The notes beneath the pieces were generated by a model. The model worked only from the letters and a program-made list of their open reading frames with translations. It made no database searches and was not told the DNA's origin. The position numbers and the translations under genes are program-made. From Limonium bicolor (lineage: Eukaryota > Streptophyta > Magnoliopsida > Caryophyllales > Plumbaginaceae): a DNA stretch of 64,000 nt. Position 1 is the stretch's first letter; the number at the start of each line of letters is the position of its first letter. This document shows, one piece after another, positions 36,125-49,749 of the stretch. Where the stretch lies: NCBI GenBank assembly GCA_023374045.1, contig CM041776.1:351539636-351603635 (forward strand). Reading direction: 5' to 3'.

Positions 36125-39100
36125 AACAACAAAAACCTAGAGAGTACTGTAGCCGCTCTCGGAGGTTTTCATCTTCTACCTCAATTCTATATTCTTCAGT
36201 CGAAACAAAAAAAAACTACCGTTGTTCATTCCAATAAGGCAGCCGACACAGTATAAAAAAACATGTTACTCTCACTTGTCTGATTTCGTCGCCGGATTTC
36301 AACACCCGTGGAAGAACCTCAACAAATTCTCGAGCCTAAAAATGGCTGAAATACTGTAACCATCACCACCATTGACTATCCCCGTCTTCAATCAAGCTTT
36401 CCCCATCTCTGTCTCACCTTTTCAATCTCCAAAACAAAAAAAAACAACAGAAGCTCAAATCCTCCCCAACCCCATCTTTGAAGTCCCGAAACAAAATATC
36501 AAATCCAGAAAACAGACACCATAGCAGACGTTCTTTTGTCGTGATCGTAAACCACCACCGACGCCTAATTTCACCCAGAAAACCAGTTCATGCCCTTCGT
36601 TTTTTCTGCCAGTTTGTGATAAAACAAAACCCAGCGATACAGTAAGAACAGAGGTCTTCTTCCTCCTTCATCAACCCTAACTCCCACACAGTAGCCACCA
36701 CGGTCTGCTTCACCCGCCTCCATCTTCTTCTTCTCTGTATCCGCCCCTCGACTATCTTCTTGGAGCAGACATGTGAAATCGAAACACACACTTAAAAAAT
36801 TCTGAGGCCATATCTGAGAGATCCCACGGCACCAAAAAAAACTGAACAACATTCTCCACATCTGGGCACGAAGAAAAGAGAAGCTCCACCGCCAAGCCGG
36901 TCCAACTCGTCAGTCGCATTTGTTATAGTCCCAGACTCTCCATCGATTTCGAGGCACCATTCGGCTCAACCGGAAAACCCTTGTTTACCTCTCTCTGGAT
37001 TTTGTTCCATCCCGGTTGTGCATTGGCTTGAGTTCAAATCAGTCAATTTTGTCGCTCGAACTGCATTTTCCTGCACTCATCCGGATTCTACCCGCACGCT
37101 CTGTGCCTCTTTCGACCTCTACTTAAGTTTAGCAGCCAGAACTTGCGCCTCGCTCCAGTGTATACGTACAAAGGAAAGCAGGGAGATTATCCGTTCCCCA
37201 TTTTTGGGTTTCATCACAAAAATTCTCACTGCTCGCTCTTGCGTTGGTACCAAATCATTCTCTGATTATTCATGTATTGTTTTGATCATGCACATGAATC
37301 TTGTTTGATTGCTGCTCCTTGTTTCGTCTACTGTTTTTACCGTCACTCTGAGCATTCCACAGTAGATTCAAGGCAAAGGAGCCTCGCGTTCAGCCCCCTG
37401 ATGTGTTTTTTCCCACTTTTGTTTTGTATAACTGTGCTTTGGGTTAGGCCCTAATTTCTGCCTTGTTAATGTTCCACACTCTCGGTTTTGGGGTATTCTG
37501 AAATTATGTTCATGTTTGTGCTACTGATTATGTCTAGATTTAACTCCACTTCATGTTTATCAGTTTCTTTTGTGGGTTAACGAAAAAGGAGAGTAACATT
37601 GGAATTTAATCAGTTGTGATTGGCTTCCGTGACTAAGCTGCGTATTAGGGCTGAGTAAATGACCCCTCAAGAACTAAAAGTGGTTTAGTTAAAACCGATT
37701 TGCTCAGCACTTCATAAGAACATTTTAGTTTCAGTTCATTACTTCCGGTTAAAAAAAATGATGAAAAAGAGAATTGGAATAGGGTGTTTGTGTTAATTCA
37801 TTTATCTCTTCGTATTGTGCATGAGTCATGTTAGGCTTCAAGTATATGATTTGCCAAGAGAGGAAGAAATTGGCTTAAGCATTCAATCGGTCCCGTGTTA
37901 ATCGGCTGTCTTTCTAGTTTGAATAACCTAGATTAACTTTGCTAACTCATGATTGCTTTACAAATAAACCCGAGTTTGTCATCCGGGCCATTTTATTTTC
38001 AATTTCCATTATCTTACGATATCGTTATATGTCAGTGATCATCTTGCGGCATTTGCTTTTGGGTCGGGTCCAAACATAACCATTTGTTTGCCCAAGACCA
38101 ATTTTGGAGTCTGACTTTTGGGTCAAGCTGGGTTAGTGTAGATCACCACCCTAGAAGCCCATAGGTTACCCATTTGTTTTTTAGAATCGATTTATCGTTT
38201 CACACCCACAATTTTCTGTGGGTCTCTTTAGAAAAGTCCTAGGACTTATTTATAGATGTTGCTCACATTAATGTCGTAGTATCCAAGGGTCGTAGTACCT
38301 ATTTGTGGGCAATGTCTCTCCTAGTTAAAAAAAAAACTTTCCAAACCATCCATAATCATAAGAATAAAATTCACAATCAATTGAAATTCCAAAAACAGAC
38401 CCAAAATCAGGCCTAATTTCAGCCCAAAAACTTATCCAAAAAAAGGCCCATTTCAAGGTCCAATTTGGCCCAAATTTCAAAGTCCATTTCAACCCACTTT
38501 TCAAGGCCTATTTTGACCCAAATTCCAAGGCCAAATCCTGGTCCAAGAGCTCAATTTGGCCCAATTTTAACCCTGGTCCAGTCCCGTTTCAGCCCGTAAT
38601 TTAATTCATAAATCAGCCCAAATAAAATCAATTCCACTTCAAAATTCCATCCAAACATCACGTCAATCTCAAATTTCCAGTTTCAACCCAAATTTCCAAT
38701 GCCGAATTCAGTCAAATCAAAATTCAATTCAATTCAACTTCATTCCAAGAATTCAGTCCCAAATTCATTCAATTCCAATTCAAATCAAAATTCATTCAAT
38801 TTCAATTTAAATTCAACTCCAATTCAATTCCAAATTAATTCCAATTCCAATTTCAAATTCGATTCCAATTCAATTTCAACTTCAATTCCAATCAAATTCA
38901 ATTCCAATCCTTTTCAATCCAATCCAATTCATAATTCTGAACTTCATAAACCTCAAAGTCTCAAATACCCTAAAGTCCAAGTATCATGGACTCAAATCAT
39001 CCCAAAAATCCAATTATCCCACACATTCGAATGTCTCACAGACTTTGTCATCCTAAAGATTCGAATGTCTCACAGACTGTGCGTCTCACTGACCGGAGCG

Positions 39101-39332
39101 TCTCACAGACTTCGACATCTCAAGGTTTCAAACGTCCCATAGACTCGAGCGTCTCACCGACTTCGATATCTTGTTCCTTCCACATCTCAATATCTCAATT
39201 GTCTCATAGACCCGAGCGTCTCACAGACTAACACCACAAACCTAAACTTTTGAAACTCCAAACTCCTTTAAATCTCAAACCCCTCAAAAGCCCTTCAAAA
39301 CCATAACATTTCCAAAACCTATAAACCCTGAA

Positions 39333-39372
39333 CTACGTAAGGTCTGATCTCAACAGGGAGTTGAGTACGTAG
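39333..39372 (+). other. Conserved 40-nt inverted-repeat element, copy 3 (3' LTR)
   Basis: CTACGTA (39333-39339) with TACGTAG (39366-39372), and CTCAA with TTGAG inside; all pairs intact. Same position within the LTR as copy 1. Confidence 0.65.
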
Positions 39373-40151
39373 GCAGCCCATCTAGGGTGCGACCCCATTC
39401 CAAACAAGAAACCCTTTTTCCCACTCTAAGGTGTTCTTTATACCTCTCAAAACGCTTAAACCTTCTTCAACTCCCACAAACTTCAAACTATCAGACTCTA
39501 AGTCTTGTTCATCCACTCAACCTCAGACTTTTCCAAATCTTCATTCTATACTCATCCGAATTCCCCAATTCCCTCTTCTAGGCGCTGGCTTGGCAGAAAA
39601 GCTCGCCTCATCCACTATCTCTCTCTCTCTCTTCTCATCTTAATCATATTCTCGGCTTTTAAATGAATCTCTTTAAATAAGGTTTTGAAAGAAGGCAATC
39701 CCGACAATTGGAGACCGAGGTTTCCTTGGGCACCAATCCGAAGTCGTGGTTGTTGCCACTTCTAAGGGGTGTAACCCAGTGCGAATCCACAACAGAATCT
39801 CTAGTATGACCAGATAAGTCCAATCCATATGCAAATCACATATTCAATTAATGGTTCTTAGAGCCCTTCTCCTCCCTTCTCCTTAGGTCAAACTAGGTGG
39901 AGACTCTAGACAATTCCGTCCTTAGGGCATAAGTCCGCGTGGAGCCCATCAAGAGCGGGTGTAGTGCACACTTGCACTCCCCCTTATGCTTTCTGGGAAA
40001 GACGGACGATTTAGTAGGTATTTGAGAGATGCTAGAATTACGGGTTTTCACCCTCCATAGAATGGCATTTCTAGGATCTTGGCTTTTCAGTCATACCATA
40101 TTTGGATAGACCCCTCCCCCCCCCCCCTATACCGAAAAATCACCCTCCACA

Positions 40152-41862
40152 TGGAATCCCCCTGCAAAGATGTTCATCGTCTGTTTGTGGTTTTTGTTGA
40201 GGACGTCGATGAGCATGTCGATCTTTGTGGATAGAGGGGCGAGGTTGTTCTCGATCGCAGCTACCCGTTCAGACAAAGATGTTGTGTCAGGAGGGGATGT
40301 TGCTTTTGAAGGGGCTTGCTTTTTCGATGGAGGATTCGGCTAGGAGACAGACTTGGCCTGGAAGGATGGTGTTTTGTTGTACATTATCTGACCAAGTATG
40401 TCGGTGTCTGTGATGCGACAGGCTTTGGAGGGATCAAGGACGATGTCACAGTGGGTGGGGATTTTGGTAGCCAGAAGATATACCCAGAGAGTGTCGGGGT
40501 GAGGAGATGGTTGAGGCTATGTGATTGAGGATGAGCTTTGGAAGGTTTATTTTTTGGTGATGAATGAGGCAGTACATTATTGCAAGATCTGGTGGGCGGA
40601 CAAACTGGTTTCCTTCCTTTCTAAGGACTAAGTTTTTGATCACCAAGGTATGAAGCATTTGGTGTGTATTTGACAGAGCGGGTCGGTCTAAAGAGTGACC
40701 AACTCTACTATTGGGTAAAAAGAAATCATAAACTTCTTTAGCAGTGATGAACCCTAGATCAGGAAATTCAGCCCTATCATAGAACTCTAGTCCGCTAGTT
40801 GGAATTGCTAGATGAGTTGCAATGAAGTTTGAATCAAGGATGATAGCTTTGTCATGTACCTCTGTCATTATTTTGCCTTTGCGGATGACGCAATTCTGGT
40901 AGAACTGGTATGCTTCAGTTTCATGGTAGGTCTGAATTCCGTGGAACAAATGTATCCAGTTTTGAAAGTGGAGCATCTCCTCGAACATGTCGAACTCCAT
41001 TGAGTGGAGCCACTCCAGGTCGAGTAGCTTTCTTTCACCAAATTGCGGGACTCGGCTGAATCATCGGGTGGTAGGGAGGAGACGGCAGAGTGAGTGTCGA
41101 TCAGGCCTAGCCTTGGAGCAGGTGATGGTGGGACAGACTCAGAGCGAGGACGGAGTCGCTTTCTAGTAGAAGTTGTTGCTGTGTCGGAGTCCGCCTGAGT
41201 TGATGAGTTGGTGGTACTGCGCGGCTTGTCTTCAGCTTGTGATGTCGTGACTACTGGGGATGGTGCAGGGACGGAACTTCAGGAGTGGGTTTCGAAGATG
41301 ACGAAGGGCATTTAGCCCTAGATCGAAGGGTTCTTGTAGCTGGAGGCATGGGGACATTAGACTTGGCACGGCGGGTTTTCTTTGGGGGAGGAGAGTTTTC
41401 AGGAGCAGTTGGTTGGACTTCAAGGTCATGTACTTCTATGGTTTCTTTGGGAGGGGAGTTGGGCTGAGTGAGGGTTTTGAGGTTCTTGATCAGATGGTGG
41501 AATAGAGCCAAACTGAATGTTTGATGGAGATTTGGTGATTGTGTCGGGAGTGGGTATTATTGGGGTGGTTAGTGGTGACGATTGTTTGGTGGGGGAGTCT
41601 GTTTTCCGATGGTTGAGATGCCGGCCGGAATGTTTACGATAAGGGTGGGATCAGTGGAGACGTTGGGTAAGGGGGTGGTGATGGGTTGGGTGTCGATTGA
41701 CATGGCGGGGGCTACGGCGGTGGAGTCGGAGGTGGAGGTGGGGTGTTGTTTGGCTTGGAGAATGGTGAGTTTATTGATGAGAGCTTGGAGGAGTTTTGGG
41801 TCATTGGGTAATTCGGTGTCGGAAAACATGGAGGTTTGCTTAGGGTTAGGGTTTGAATCCAT
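40152..41862 (-). pseudogene. Extra ORF downstream of RNase H (env-like/aORF position), broken
   Basis: The start MDSNPNPKQTSMF is at 41862, followed by Pro/Ser/Thr-rich sequence with a basic patch (KKTRRAKSN, TRTLRSRAK; about 41400-41330). After several frame changes comes a folded-looking block at 41000-40446 (words FPDLGFITAKEVYDFFLP, HTLVIKNLVLRKEG, YCLIHHQKINLP). The end, near 40282-40155, has coiled-coil character (SLSERVAAIENNLAPLSTK). The middle block recalls the domain annotated as putative plant transposon protein; I cannot confirm this. Its place after pol matches the env-like ORF of some Sireviruses, but no signal peptide or membrane segment is seen. Function unknown. Confidence 0.6.
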
Positions 41863-42204
41863 GACAATCTTAGTTGATGGTAGTGGGCAAAGGTAAGAGA
41901 AGGCGAAGAGAGGTAGGGAGCTTGGATAGGTAAGATTAGATGTAAAGAGTGAAAGATATTGACGTCGGAATGTGGGCAGACGTAGTGTGTCAGGGTAGGT
42001 TTGGGTTGATTGGTTGAGAGGAGATGTTGCGGATTACTGGGCGAAGATTTCGCGGGTAGTTTTTCATAAGACAAAACTCTTGTTTTTACGCTGGTGTTTG
42101 TTTATTTGACAGACGGACTAGGTCATCAGACGTATTCATGCATTTCACTCAGACATTGAAAAAACAGGAAAAGGAGATACAACCTTAGCTAAGTCATACG
42201 AGTC

Positions 42205-43310
42205 ATACCTAGTTGTGAGCGCAGAGTTTCAAATGGGCCTCTTTGCAACGGTTTGGTGAATATGTCTGCAAGTTGATCAGAAGTGGGCACGTATTCTAGT
42301 TGTATCAGCCCTTTTTCAACGCAATCCCTTAAGAAGTGGTGACGAATCTCAATGTGCTTGTCCTAGATGTTGAACAGGATTTTTTAGATAAATCAATAGC
42401 ATTGTTGTTTGTCACAAAAAATTGTAGTACAAGTAGGAGAAATGAGATAATCATGTAGTTGTTGTTGTATCCAGAGTATCTGTGCACAGCAAGCAGCTGC
42501 GGAGACGTATTCGGCTTCAGCAGATGACAAGGCTACCGTGTTTTTTTCTTTGAACTCTAGGCTACAAGACAAAGACCCAAAAATTGTGCGGTGCCAGACG
42601 TGCTTTTCCTGTCTAATAAGGAGCTTGCAAAATCAAAATCGCTGTAACCCATTAGATTAAAATCAGGAGTACTCGGGTACCAGAGGTACATGTCCTGGGT
42701 GTGTTTCAAATAGCGAAAGATTCGCTTTACGCTTTGTAGGTGTGATTCTTTTGGGTTTGCCTGAAATCTTGCACAGAGACATACAACATAAAGAATGTCA
42801 GGCCTACTTGCTGTTAAATAAAGGAGAGATCCTATCATACCTCTGTATAGTGTAGCATCAACGGCAATTCCTTTTTCATCCAGATGTAGTCTTTCTGTTG
42901 CGGACATTGGAGTAGGTGTGGCTTTTGAATCCTGCATCTTGTATTTGTTGAGGAGCTCGTGAATGTATTTTTGTTGATGAATTTGAGTCTCGTTCTCTTG
43001 TTGAATGATTTGAAGACCTAGAAAGAATTTTAATTCTCCAAGAGCACTCATTTCAAACTCTTTACTCATGAGATCAGAAAAGAATGAGCATAATTCAGGA
43101 ATAGTGGATCCATAAATTATATCATCCACGTAGATCTGGACAATGAGTATGTCTTCACCTTTGTGAGAGTAAAAAGAGTTTTATCCACCTTACCTCGGAT
43201 GAATCCATGGGACAATAAGTAAGATGAGAGACGCTCATACCACGCCCGTGGTGCCTGTTTTAGGCCATATAACGCTTTGTCTAACTTGTAGACATACTCC
43301 GGGTGATGTG
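42205..43310 (-). pseudogene. C-terminal RT and RNase H of the Sirevirus-like element
   Basis: Sense reading from 43310 gives [19 protein letters not shown], then the catalytic YVDD (43118-43129), LGELKFFLGLQI, LYRGMIGSLLYLTASRPD, DRKSTSGTAQFLG, and the RNase H words ALSSAEAEY (about 42510-42540) and LADIFTKPLQRGPFETLRS at the end (42205-42285). The longest open stretch is 42557-43129. Frameshifts occur near 42550 and between 43130 and 43190. It joins the N-terminal RT part across the solo LTR A at 43311-48529. Confidence 0.9.
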
Positions 43311-46300
43311 TGTAACACCCCTCTCCTTAACACGTAATAATCTCTCTCGTAGCAATAAATAAACGTCTTACAGCGGAAGAATAAAAACAATAACAATACT
43401 CACTCGGGTGTCACCGGCCATTACTCGCCCATGCAAGTAACGAAGCCAACTATATCCAACTTCCAACATAAACAAACTGCTAACCGCTGTGATAACGAGA
43501 TAACTCCTATACATCATACTAAGTCCATAAACCATAAATGTCGACAAGTGAGCATCTACCCAATCCTGAATATACATAACTGTACCATAATACAATTCTC
43601 AGTCTGACATTGTCATACAGATAAACTCCATGTGCGGTAATCGAAATAAACTCTAATTACCCTGTTCCCGCACTTCGGCTTCGACAATAATCAACAACCT
43701 GCATAATGGTGTAGTATCAGCGATAACGCTGAGTATGCCGGGCCTGGACCCTAATGGTCACTTAGTCATTTTAACCATCTTATTATTAGATTGGTTTCAT
43801 GCTTTTTCATTTTACAGTTATAATCAATACTGTAATATACATGCATAATATGCATAATTATCCATCCAAATTCTCATAAACATTCAACCATCCATCCAAT
43901 CCAAACATTCATTTAATATCACAAATAACAACTGTATATCGAACGTATCGAATAATAATACTGATAAACGCCGTAGCGAACACCATCCTTTGTTAATTTA
44001 ATTTGGCCTTTAAGGCCCCATCCAAACCATGTTAATTAAATACTAGTTGGGCGTCATGTTAAGACAACCCTATAACCTCACCATGGACAGTAGTCCTCCC
44101 GTACACACAAAGGTGCTCATTTCGCCAGAGGTCCGGAGGCCCCTGACTATTCACTTTTGTCTCGTAAGACGTCCATATAAAGGCCGTAGCCACCTGACCC
44201 ACGATCCAAATAGGGCTCGTTGGGTATAAACCTGGAGCGGAACCCAATCGGAAACCCCTCAGTGATCACAAATGCGCAACCAGGTAGTTCGTAAACTACA
44301 CTGGATTCCTCACCTCAACTCACACCATCTCTCTCTTATAATGTTTAAGATCTGCTCTTAGTCTTATGGAGAATGTAATTATTAATTAGCTGCCCAATGG
44401 GTCTCACGCATACCTAGAAGTTATCTAGGTTATATTCATGTTCGAGATCCATGCTCTAGAGACCGACAATGTCGTGACTCGTTCCTAAGTGTTTTACTTA
44501 GGTTGCCATATACTTAATATTAATACTATGGTATTATATCAAGTAACCGTCTTGTCATCACAATAACGTATATGTATGTTTATATAAGTCGATCTATAGT
44601 TGACGTAGTGTTAGTCCCGTAGGACGCTCGTGCATAAATAATTAATGCAGTAACACATAATCACATACACGTATCCAAAACACTTAACACACAAGTGATA
44701 TCAACCAAATCCGAGCCCAAGGAATTCCTTAGGACACCCGGATCAAACCCCTTTACATACCGTACACCTTAGACCAAGGATGCGCAGTGTAGACCACTAG
44801 CTCGTCAAGCGCCTTCGTCTGAAGTATGATCTAAACGGTAATAAAACTATAAGTCAGTCTCCATGACTAACTACATCCGGTATTTCCGAATAACAAGTAA
44901 CCCCGACAGTTCATCCCCAGATTTCTACAGTTATTTGTTACGGGTTATCTAAACCAGTCGGTTTTGTTACTAAAACTCGTAAGTCGTATATTTCGACTGT
45001 TAAGTTTATTTCGTTATATTTCTTTAATCTTATCCATCATTAAATTTAGGTATATAACTATAGTTGCATGTATGCATGCATGATTATATTATATCGTATT
45101 ATTTTATTTTTCCACCATCCATTATAACACATGGTATTATATAATCCATTATCTTTAGCAAATTATATTTGCATTCAAAACTTATAACTTATAGTTTGTA
45201 ACTATTTTTATGTAATAACCACCACCATTATATTATATGGTTTCCAACCATAATATATATCCATCTTTATATACATTATTCTCGCATATGTATGTATTTA
45301 CCATATAGGTAAGTTTCATGAGTTATAAAACTCTTATATTATATGTTACATTTTTATCATCTTATATTAGATGATTATTCCCATTAGTTGTATTATATCA
45401 TACAACTTATATTAAGATTATTATCCTAATATTATGTAACAATTTATGTTGTAAATTACAACTCCTAAGGTTTATTCAATAAATAACTTAGTTTATAATC
45501 TTATTTATTTATAGTTTGTCACATTTATTTAATGTGAATATCCTTTCTTATTTTAGTTCCATCTAAACCATATAATTGTTATAACATTTATAACATTGTA
45601 AACCATAGTTTAAAATTCATATTCCAACTCTTATAATTCGGTACAGCCCTTTAATTTCATTTAAATTCTATTTTGACCCCATAACATTATGTAATGTTAT
45701 ACCATATACTAATATCATATAATATGATATTTTATTCCCTTTAATTTATAACCTATAGTTTTTATACAAACTATATAATATTGTCACATGGGCATATACA
45801 TTTATACCTTATTCTTTCCATATCCCATAGTTTCCTTTATTTACAAATTCACCCTATTATTTATACCATGTTATATATATCATATAATATAACATTTTTA
45901 ACTTATAAAAGAGTATAACATATGGTTTTATCTTTGTAAAATTTCCGAACAGACCTTGTCTGTTTTATAATTTAATTTCAACCCCTTAACTTTCCAAATT
46001 GCCATTTGGCCCAACTTATAACATATAGTTTTATAATATCATTATAACTATACGTTATACATATATCTTAATAAATACTCTTATATAATTCTAAAAATCA
46101 CCAAATTTCACCTAAGGGTTATAATTAAACCCATATATAATCGGTTATTACTATTCCACCACATATATTATCCAAAGTGTCATAATGACATAATAACTAT
46201 ATATTATACATATATAGTTTATTTAATTCCAAAATCAACCCAATAAATTCCTAAAATTCCTTATAGCCCATGGGTGTTTATAATACCATTATACACCCTT

Positions 46301-48529
46301 TATTTTCGGTAATAACATATATACCACATATGTTATAAAATTGTTACAATTAAATACTTATCTTATAATAAAACCTTAAATAAGTTATTTAACTTATCTA
46401 ATTTGGTCAAAACCTACCATATGGTCAAGGTTGACCTCTTCAATATTGCCTTGACCGTTAATCTCCATATATTACGGTTTTATACCCATATTTTTCAGAA
46501 ATTCCCTTTTAACCCCAAAACTTTATATAATCTTATAATTTTTATTTAAACTCATTTAAACCTCTAATTTTGGCTTTATTATTATATAGCCCCCAAATTT
46601 AATTTATTTACACTATATACCCCATTTCCTTGCGGTAATATATATATACTACTTAAACTAAATAAAACCTTATAAATACATAAATAAAATGGCCTAAAGT
46701 ACATGGCCTTATTACAAACATTAGCTCATAAATTAGTTAAACATAAATGCCCAAAATACTTTAAACTCTCGGCCTTACCCATCTTTTTCCATATTTACCA
46801 ATTTTCCACATAATGTCTTAAATTTGACAATTATGTTAATTAATTAGTTATAAAATTTACTAAACCATTCCTTAATCACCTAAGGTCAAAATAACCTTAA
46901 TAACCTTGTTCACTCACGGCACATTTTATACACATATGTATAAGCACATATTAATATACCAAGTGAAGGTTTAAGTGATTTATACCTTGTTTTTGCCTAG
47001 TTTAGGCCTTGTTTGGCCACGGCTGTTGGAGATAAATTTTCCACAGCATTATTTACATGTATTCAAACAGCAATTAAGGCATGATTAGTCTCCAAGTATG
47101 ATCTAACCATAAGAAGTGTTTAATGTCTATTTTCAAGGTAAAATTTACCTTAGAATACCAAGGTAACCAAGATGTTCTTCGGCCTGTATTTACAGTAGGT
47201 AAAGAGCATCAAAAGAGCTACTAAAACCAAGCTTTAAACTGGTATAACTCAGATTAGAAGATGGCTAATTTTTACCTTGATTAAAATGCCTAAAATGGTG
47301 TTTTTGGCTTGGATTTGGCTATACCTTGAAGCTCTTGATGTACCAACTGAATAAGTATGTTAAGATGAAGATTATAAGCTTAAGAAACAAAGTTTCTCAA
47401 CCGGATTTGAAGGGAATCAAAAGATAAGTGCTTAAAGCACATTTTTATACCTTAAGAACAAGATTAGATTTCTCCACCTCCTTCCCTTGTTACAGCCGAG
47501 ATTCACCCTTATTTTAACCTCCAAACAGCCTAGAACCATGGATGTAAATGGTTGTTGCTTAGCTCCATGAAAAGAGGAAAGAAATGTGAAGAGAATGAAC
47601 ATAAAATGGCTTAATAAGCTTACCTATGTCAATTGTTGTTCTCTTCTGAATATGGAGTGTTCCCCACGGTTTGGAGAAGCAAAGAGAGGCTGACGATGTG
47701 TGGTGTCGGCTGGGAATGGAGCAAATGAGAAAAGAAGACTAAATTTGGCTTATAAGTTAATTAATGTTACTTTAGGAATAGTAAATGATGATTCACCAAA
47801 TTAGTTAGATATTTTGTGTTAAAGTTGAATGTGCTGTCTTCCAAGCTCCATGCCTGCCGACTTCCTAAGGGTAAGGGTGGTCATTAATTGACCATTGACC
47901 ATACTTAGTCATTTTGCTTAAAAATGCACTATTTGGTTACTATTCACAAATGAATGCCATATTTTCGATTTTTTTTGAAATCTTGGATTTAGACCTTCTA
48001 ATGTGGTACATTATAGTACATTAGTATATCAAGGTATAATCCAATGCCTAACACCACACAAAACCCACTCAGAAAGTCAATTTTCTCAAAAACGTGCTTT
48101 AAGGTGTTTTAGTGCACATTTTTGTGCGTAAGGGTTTCTGAGCTTAGTTTTCCTTGAGAACAGTTTTTTTGTGTTCCTTACATGATATTTGATCATGGAA
48201 TCCAATTTTATATCATTTAGAGGTCATTAGACCTTAAGGTTTCTTAGAGCACATTTTTGCCCTACTTGACCTTGAAGCATGTAAATGCTTGTTCTTTGTG
48301 TGGAGTGTTGTCCAGCAATTTTAGTATGTTTAGTTATGTGTTAATATTCTTAGGAAAAAGTTTTAGGTCCAAGAAGTTCATTTGGGTATTTATTTACCCT
48401 AAACAGTCAAAGGGTGCAATATCTTGCTTTGTGTTGACAATTGTTGTTCTCAGTTGACTTTAAGGCATGTTTAGGCCTTAATTAATGTGATTAGATGTTT
48501 AATCCATGTTTTTAGTTTGGGGTATTTCA
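43311..48529 (-). mobile_element. Solo LTR, family A, copy 2, inside the RT gene
   Basis: On the + strand it starts TGTAACACCCCTCTCC and ends GTTTGGGGTATTTCA, so its sense is the - strand. It is flanked by the perfect 5-bp duplication atgtg (43306-43310 and 48530-48534). Length 5219 bp. Removing it with one duplication restores the frame between GFEDPH and [10 protein letters not shown] of RT. It aligns in inverse orientation with LTR A copy 1 and preserves the unoccupied site of the LARD-like insertion near 45710. No coding sequence. Confidence 0.93.
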
Positions 48530-48534
48530 ATGTG

Positions 48535-49279
48535 GGTCTTCGAATCCCGGTGGTTGAGCAACATAAACTTCTCTGTCGATGTATCCATGTAAGAATGCAG
48601 TTTTTACATCCATTTGGTAGAGATTCATACCTCGATGTACCGCATAGCCACGAGTATTCGAATTGCCCTCAATTCGAGCGACTGGAGCATAAGTCTCATC
48701 ATAATCAATTCCTTCAGCTTGGGCGTATCCTAAACTACGAGTCTAACTTTGTTGCGAGAGATATTCCCTTGATCATCTAACTTGTTGCGAAACACACACT
48801 TGTACCAATTGTTTATGATTGGTTGGACAGGGACAAGTCCCAACAGAGTGTCGTTGCAGGGAGTGTAGTTCTTCTTGCATGGCGAGTATCCAGTCATGGT
48901 CCTGTAGTGCTTGTTGAACATTTTTAGGTTTGATTGTGGATATGAAAGCATTAAAAGCACAGAGATTTTGATGAATCTCGCTGCATGTTTAACGCCTTTG
49001 GAGGGATCACTTAGGATTTGGGTAATTGGGTGAGCAGAGGCTTGTTGGAATTTTCTTGTGGAGCTTGTAGGTATGTTTGTAGAGGGTTCTGGTGTTTTGG
49101 GGGATTGTGAGGTGTGTTTGAATTAGTGGTTTGAGGAGGAGGTTGTAGGTCATTTGTGGGGGTAGGTGAGGCACGAAAATCAAGGCGTTCAAGGCTTATA
49201 GCCCAGAACACGAGTCCCTCTACAGAGTAGTTGCGACAATTTCGGAGTATGCTTGACCAAGAGGACGTGGAGCACATCC
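48535..49279 (-). pseudogene. N-terminal RT of the Sirevirus-like element
   Basis: Sense reading gives a Pro/Thr-rich linker (RASPTPTNDLQPPPQTTNS), then DHDWILAMQEELHSLQR, FRNKLDDQGNISRNK, GYAQAEGIDYDETYAPVAR, YQMDVKTAFLHG with the first catalytic Asp, and YVAQPPGFEDPH at the junction with solo LTR A. There are several frame changes near 48700-49000. The equivalent of the linker and first RT blocks in the second copy is 63405-64000. Confidence 0.88.
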
Positions 49280-49749
49280 TGAGGTGTTAGGTCTCATACC
49301 AACTCTGCTTGAAGAATAAATGTTTGCAAAAAATAATAACGCGGCTTTTTGTTTTAAACTTATCAAGATAGGATTCTGCTTGTATCGAAATTCAATGTGA
49401 ATTACAACCTAGCTTCCTATCTTGGGATTCGACAGAAGTATTCTGTCTCATCCAACACTCTCGCTCTACTCTCGGCTTTGATCAATGCGTCACAAGGAGT
49501 AAAGGAGAGTGTTCTATGTGTGCTCTCTAGGTAATAAATACCTAAGCTAATTGACAATGTCTCACTAAGATCTCTCAAAATGCTTTCTCTCTCAAGCGGT
49601 GTTTCTCTCTCTCAAATGATCTAGAATGCACACCGAAACTAATTACAATCCTTTGTTTATATACTTGCTAAACGGCTTCCTAAATCTTCGGTATTGTCTT
49701 CACGTAGCGGCTGCTTGACTTGGATGCGCAAGTATCGGGTTGTTTGTTG
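49280..49749 (-). repeat. LTR-derived block embedded between integrase and RT (copy 1)
   Basis: About 470 bp closely matching the element's own 5' LTR (53788-54258), in the same orientation, including the TATA region and the R-region GAGAGAGAAA sequence. It lacks the last about 30 bases of that LTR. The same block with the same junctions is at 62932-63404 in the second copy. I see no clear target duplication. It introduces a stop shortly after the integrase frame enters it. Confidence 0.85.

Larger units (their letters stand above)
35081..40151 (+). mobile_element. 3' LTR of the Ogre-type retrotransposon
   Basis: 5.07 kb, beginning TGTAGACACC and ending CACCCTCCACA. From 37220 it is collinear with window bases 1-8194 after removal of the solo LTR B. 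A TATA box, CTTATAAAAC, lies at 36115-36124, so transcripts would start near 36150 and most of the LTR would be R plus U5. The stretch 35220-35800 is a T-rich low-complexity run, and its 157-codon ORF (35300-35773) is Phe/Ser/Ile-rich and not credible. Bases 36430-36860 are ordinary TC/A-rich leader. The element interrupts the Sirevirus-like element at 40151/40152; its duplication (expected to be tggaa) should lie left of the window. Confidence 0.88.

Noticed and set aside
38699..39142. 147-codon ORF rich in Asn, Ser and Phe
   Set aside because: It is a translation of the AATTC low-complexity tract in the Ogre-type 3' LTR; the 5' LTR copy is not open in the same way.
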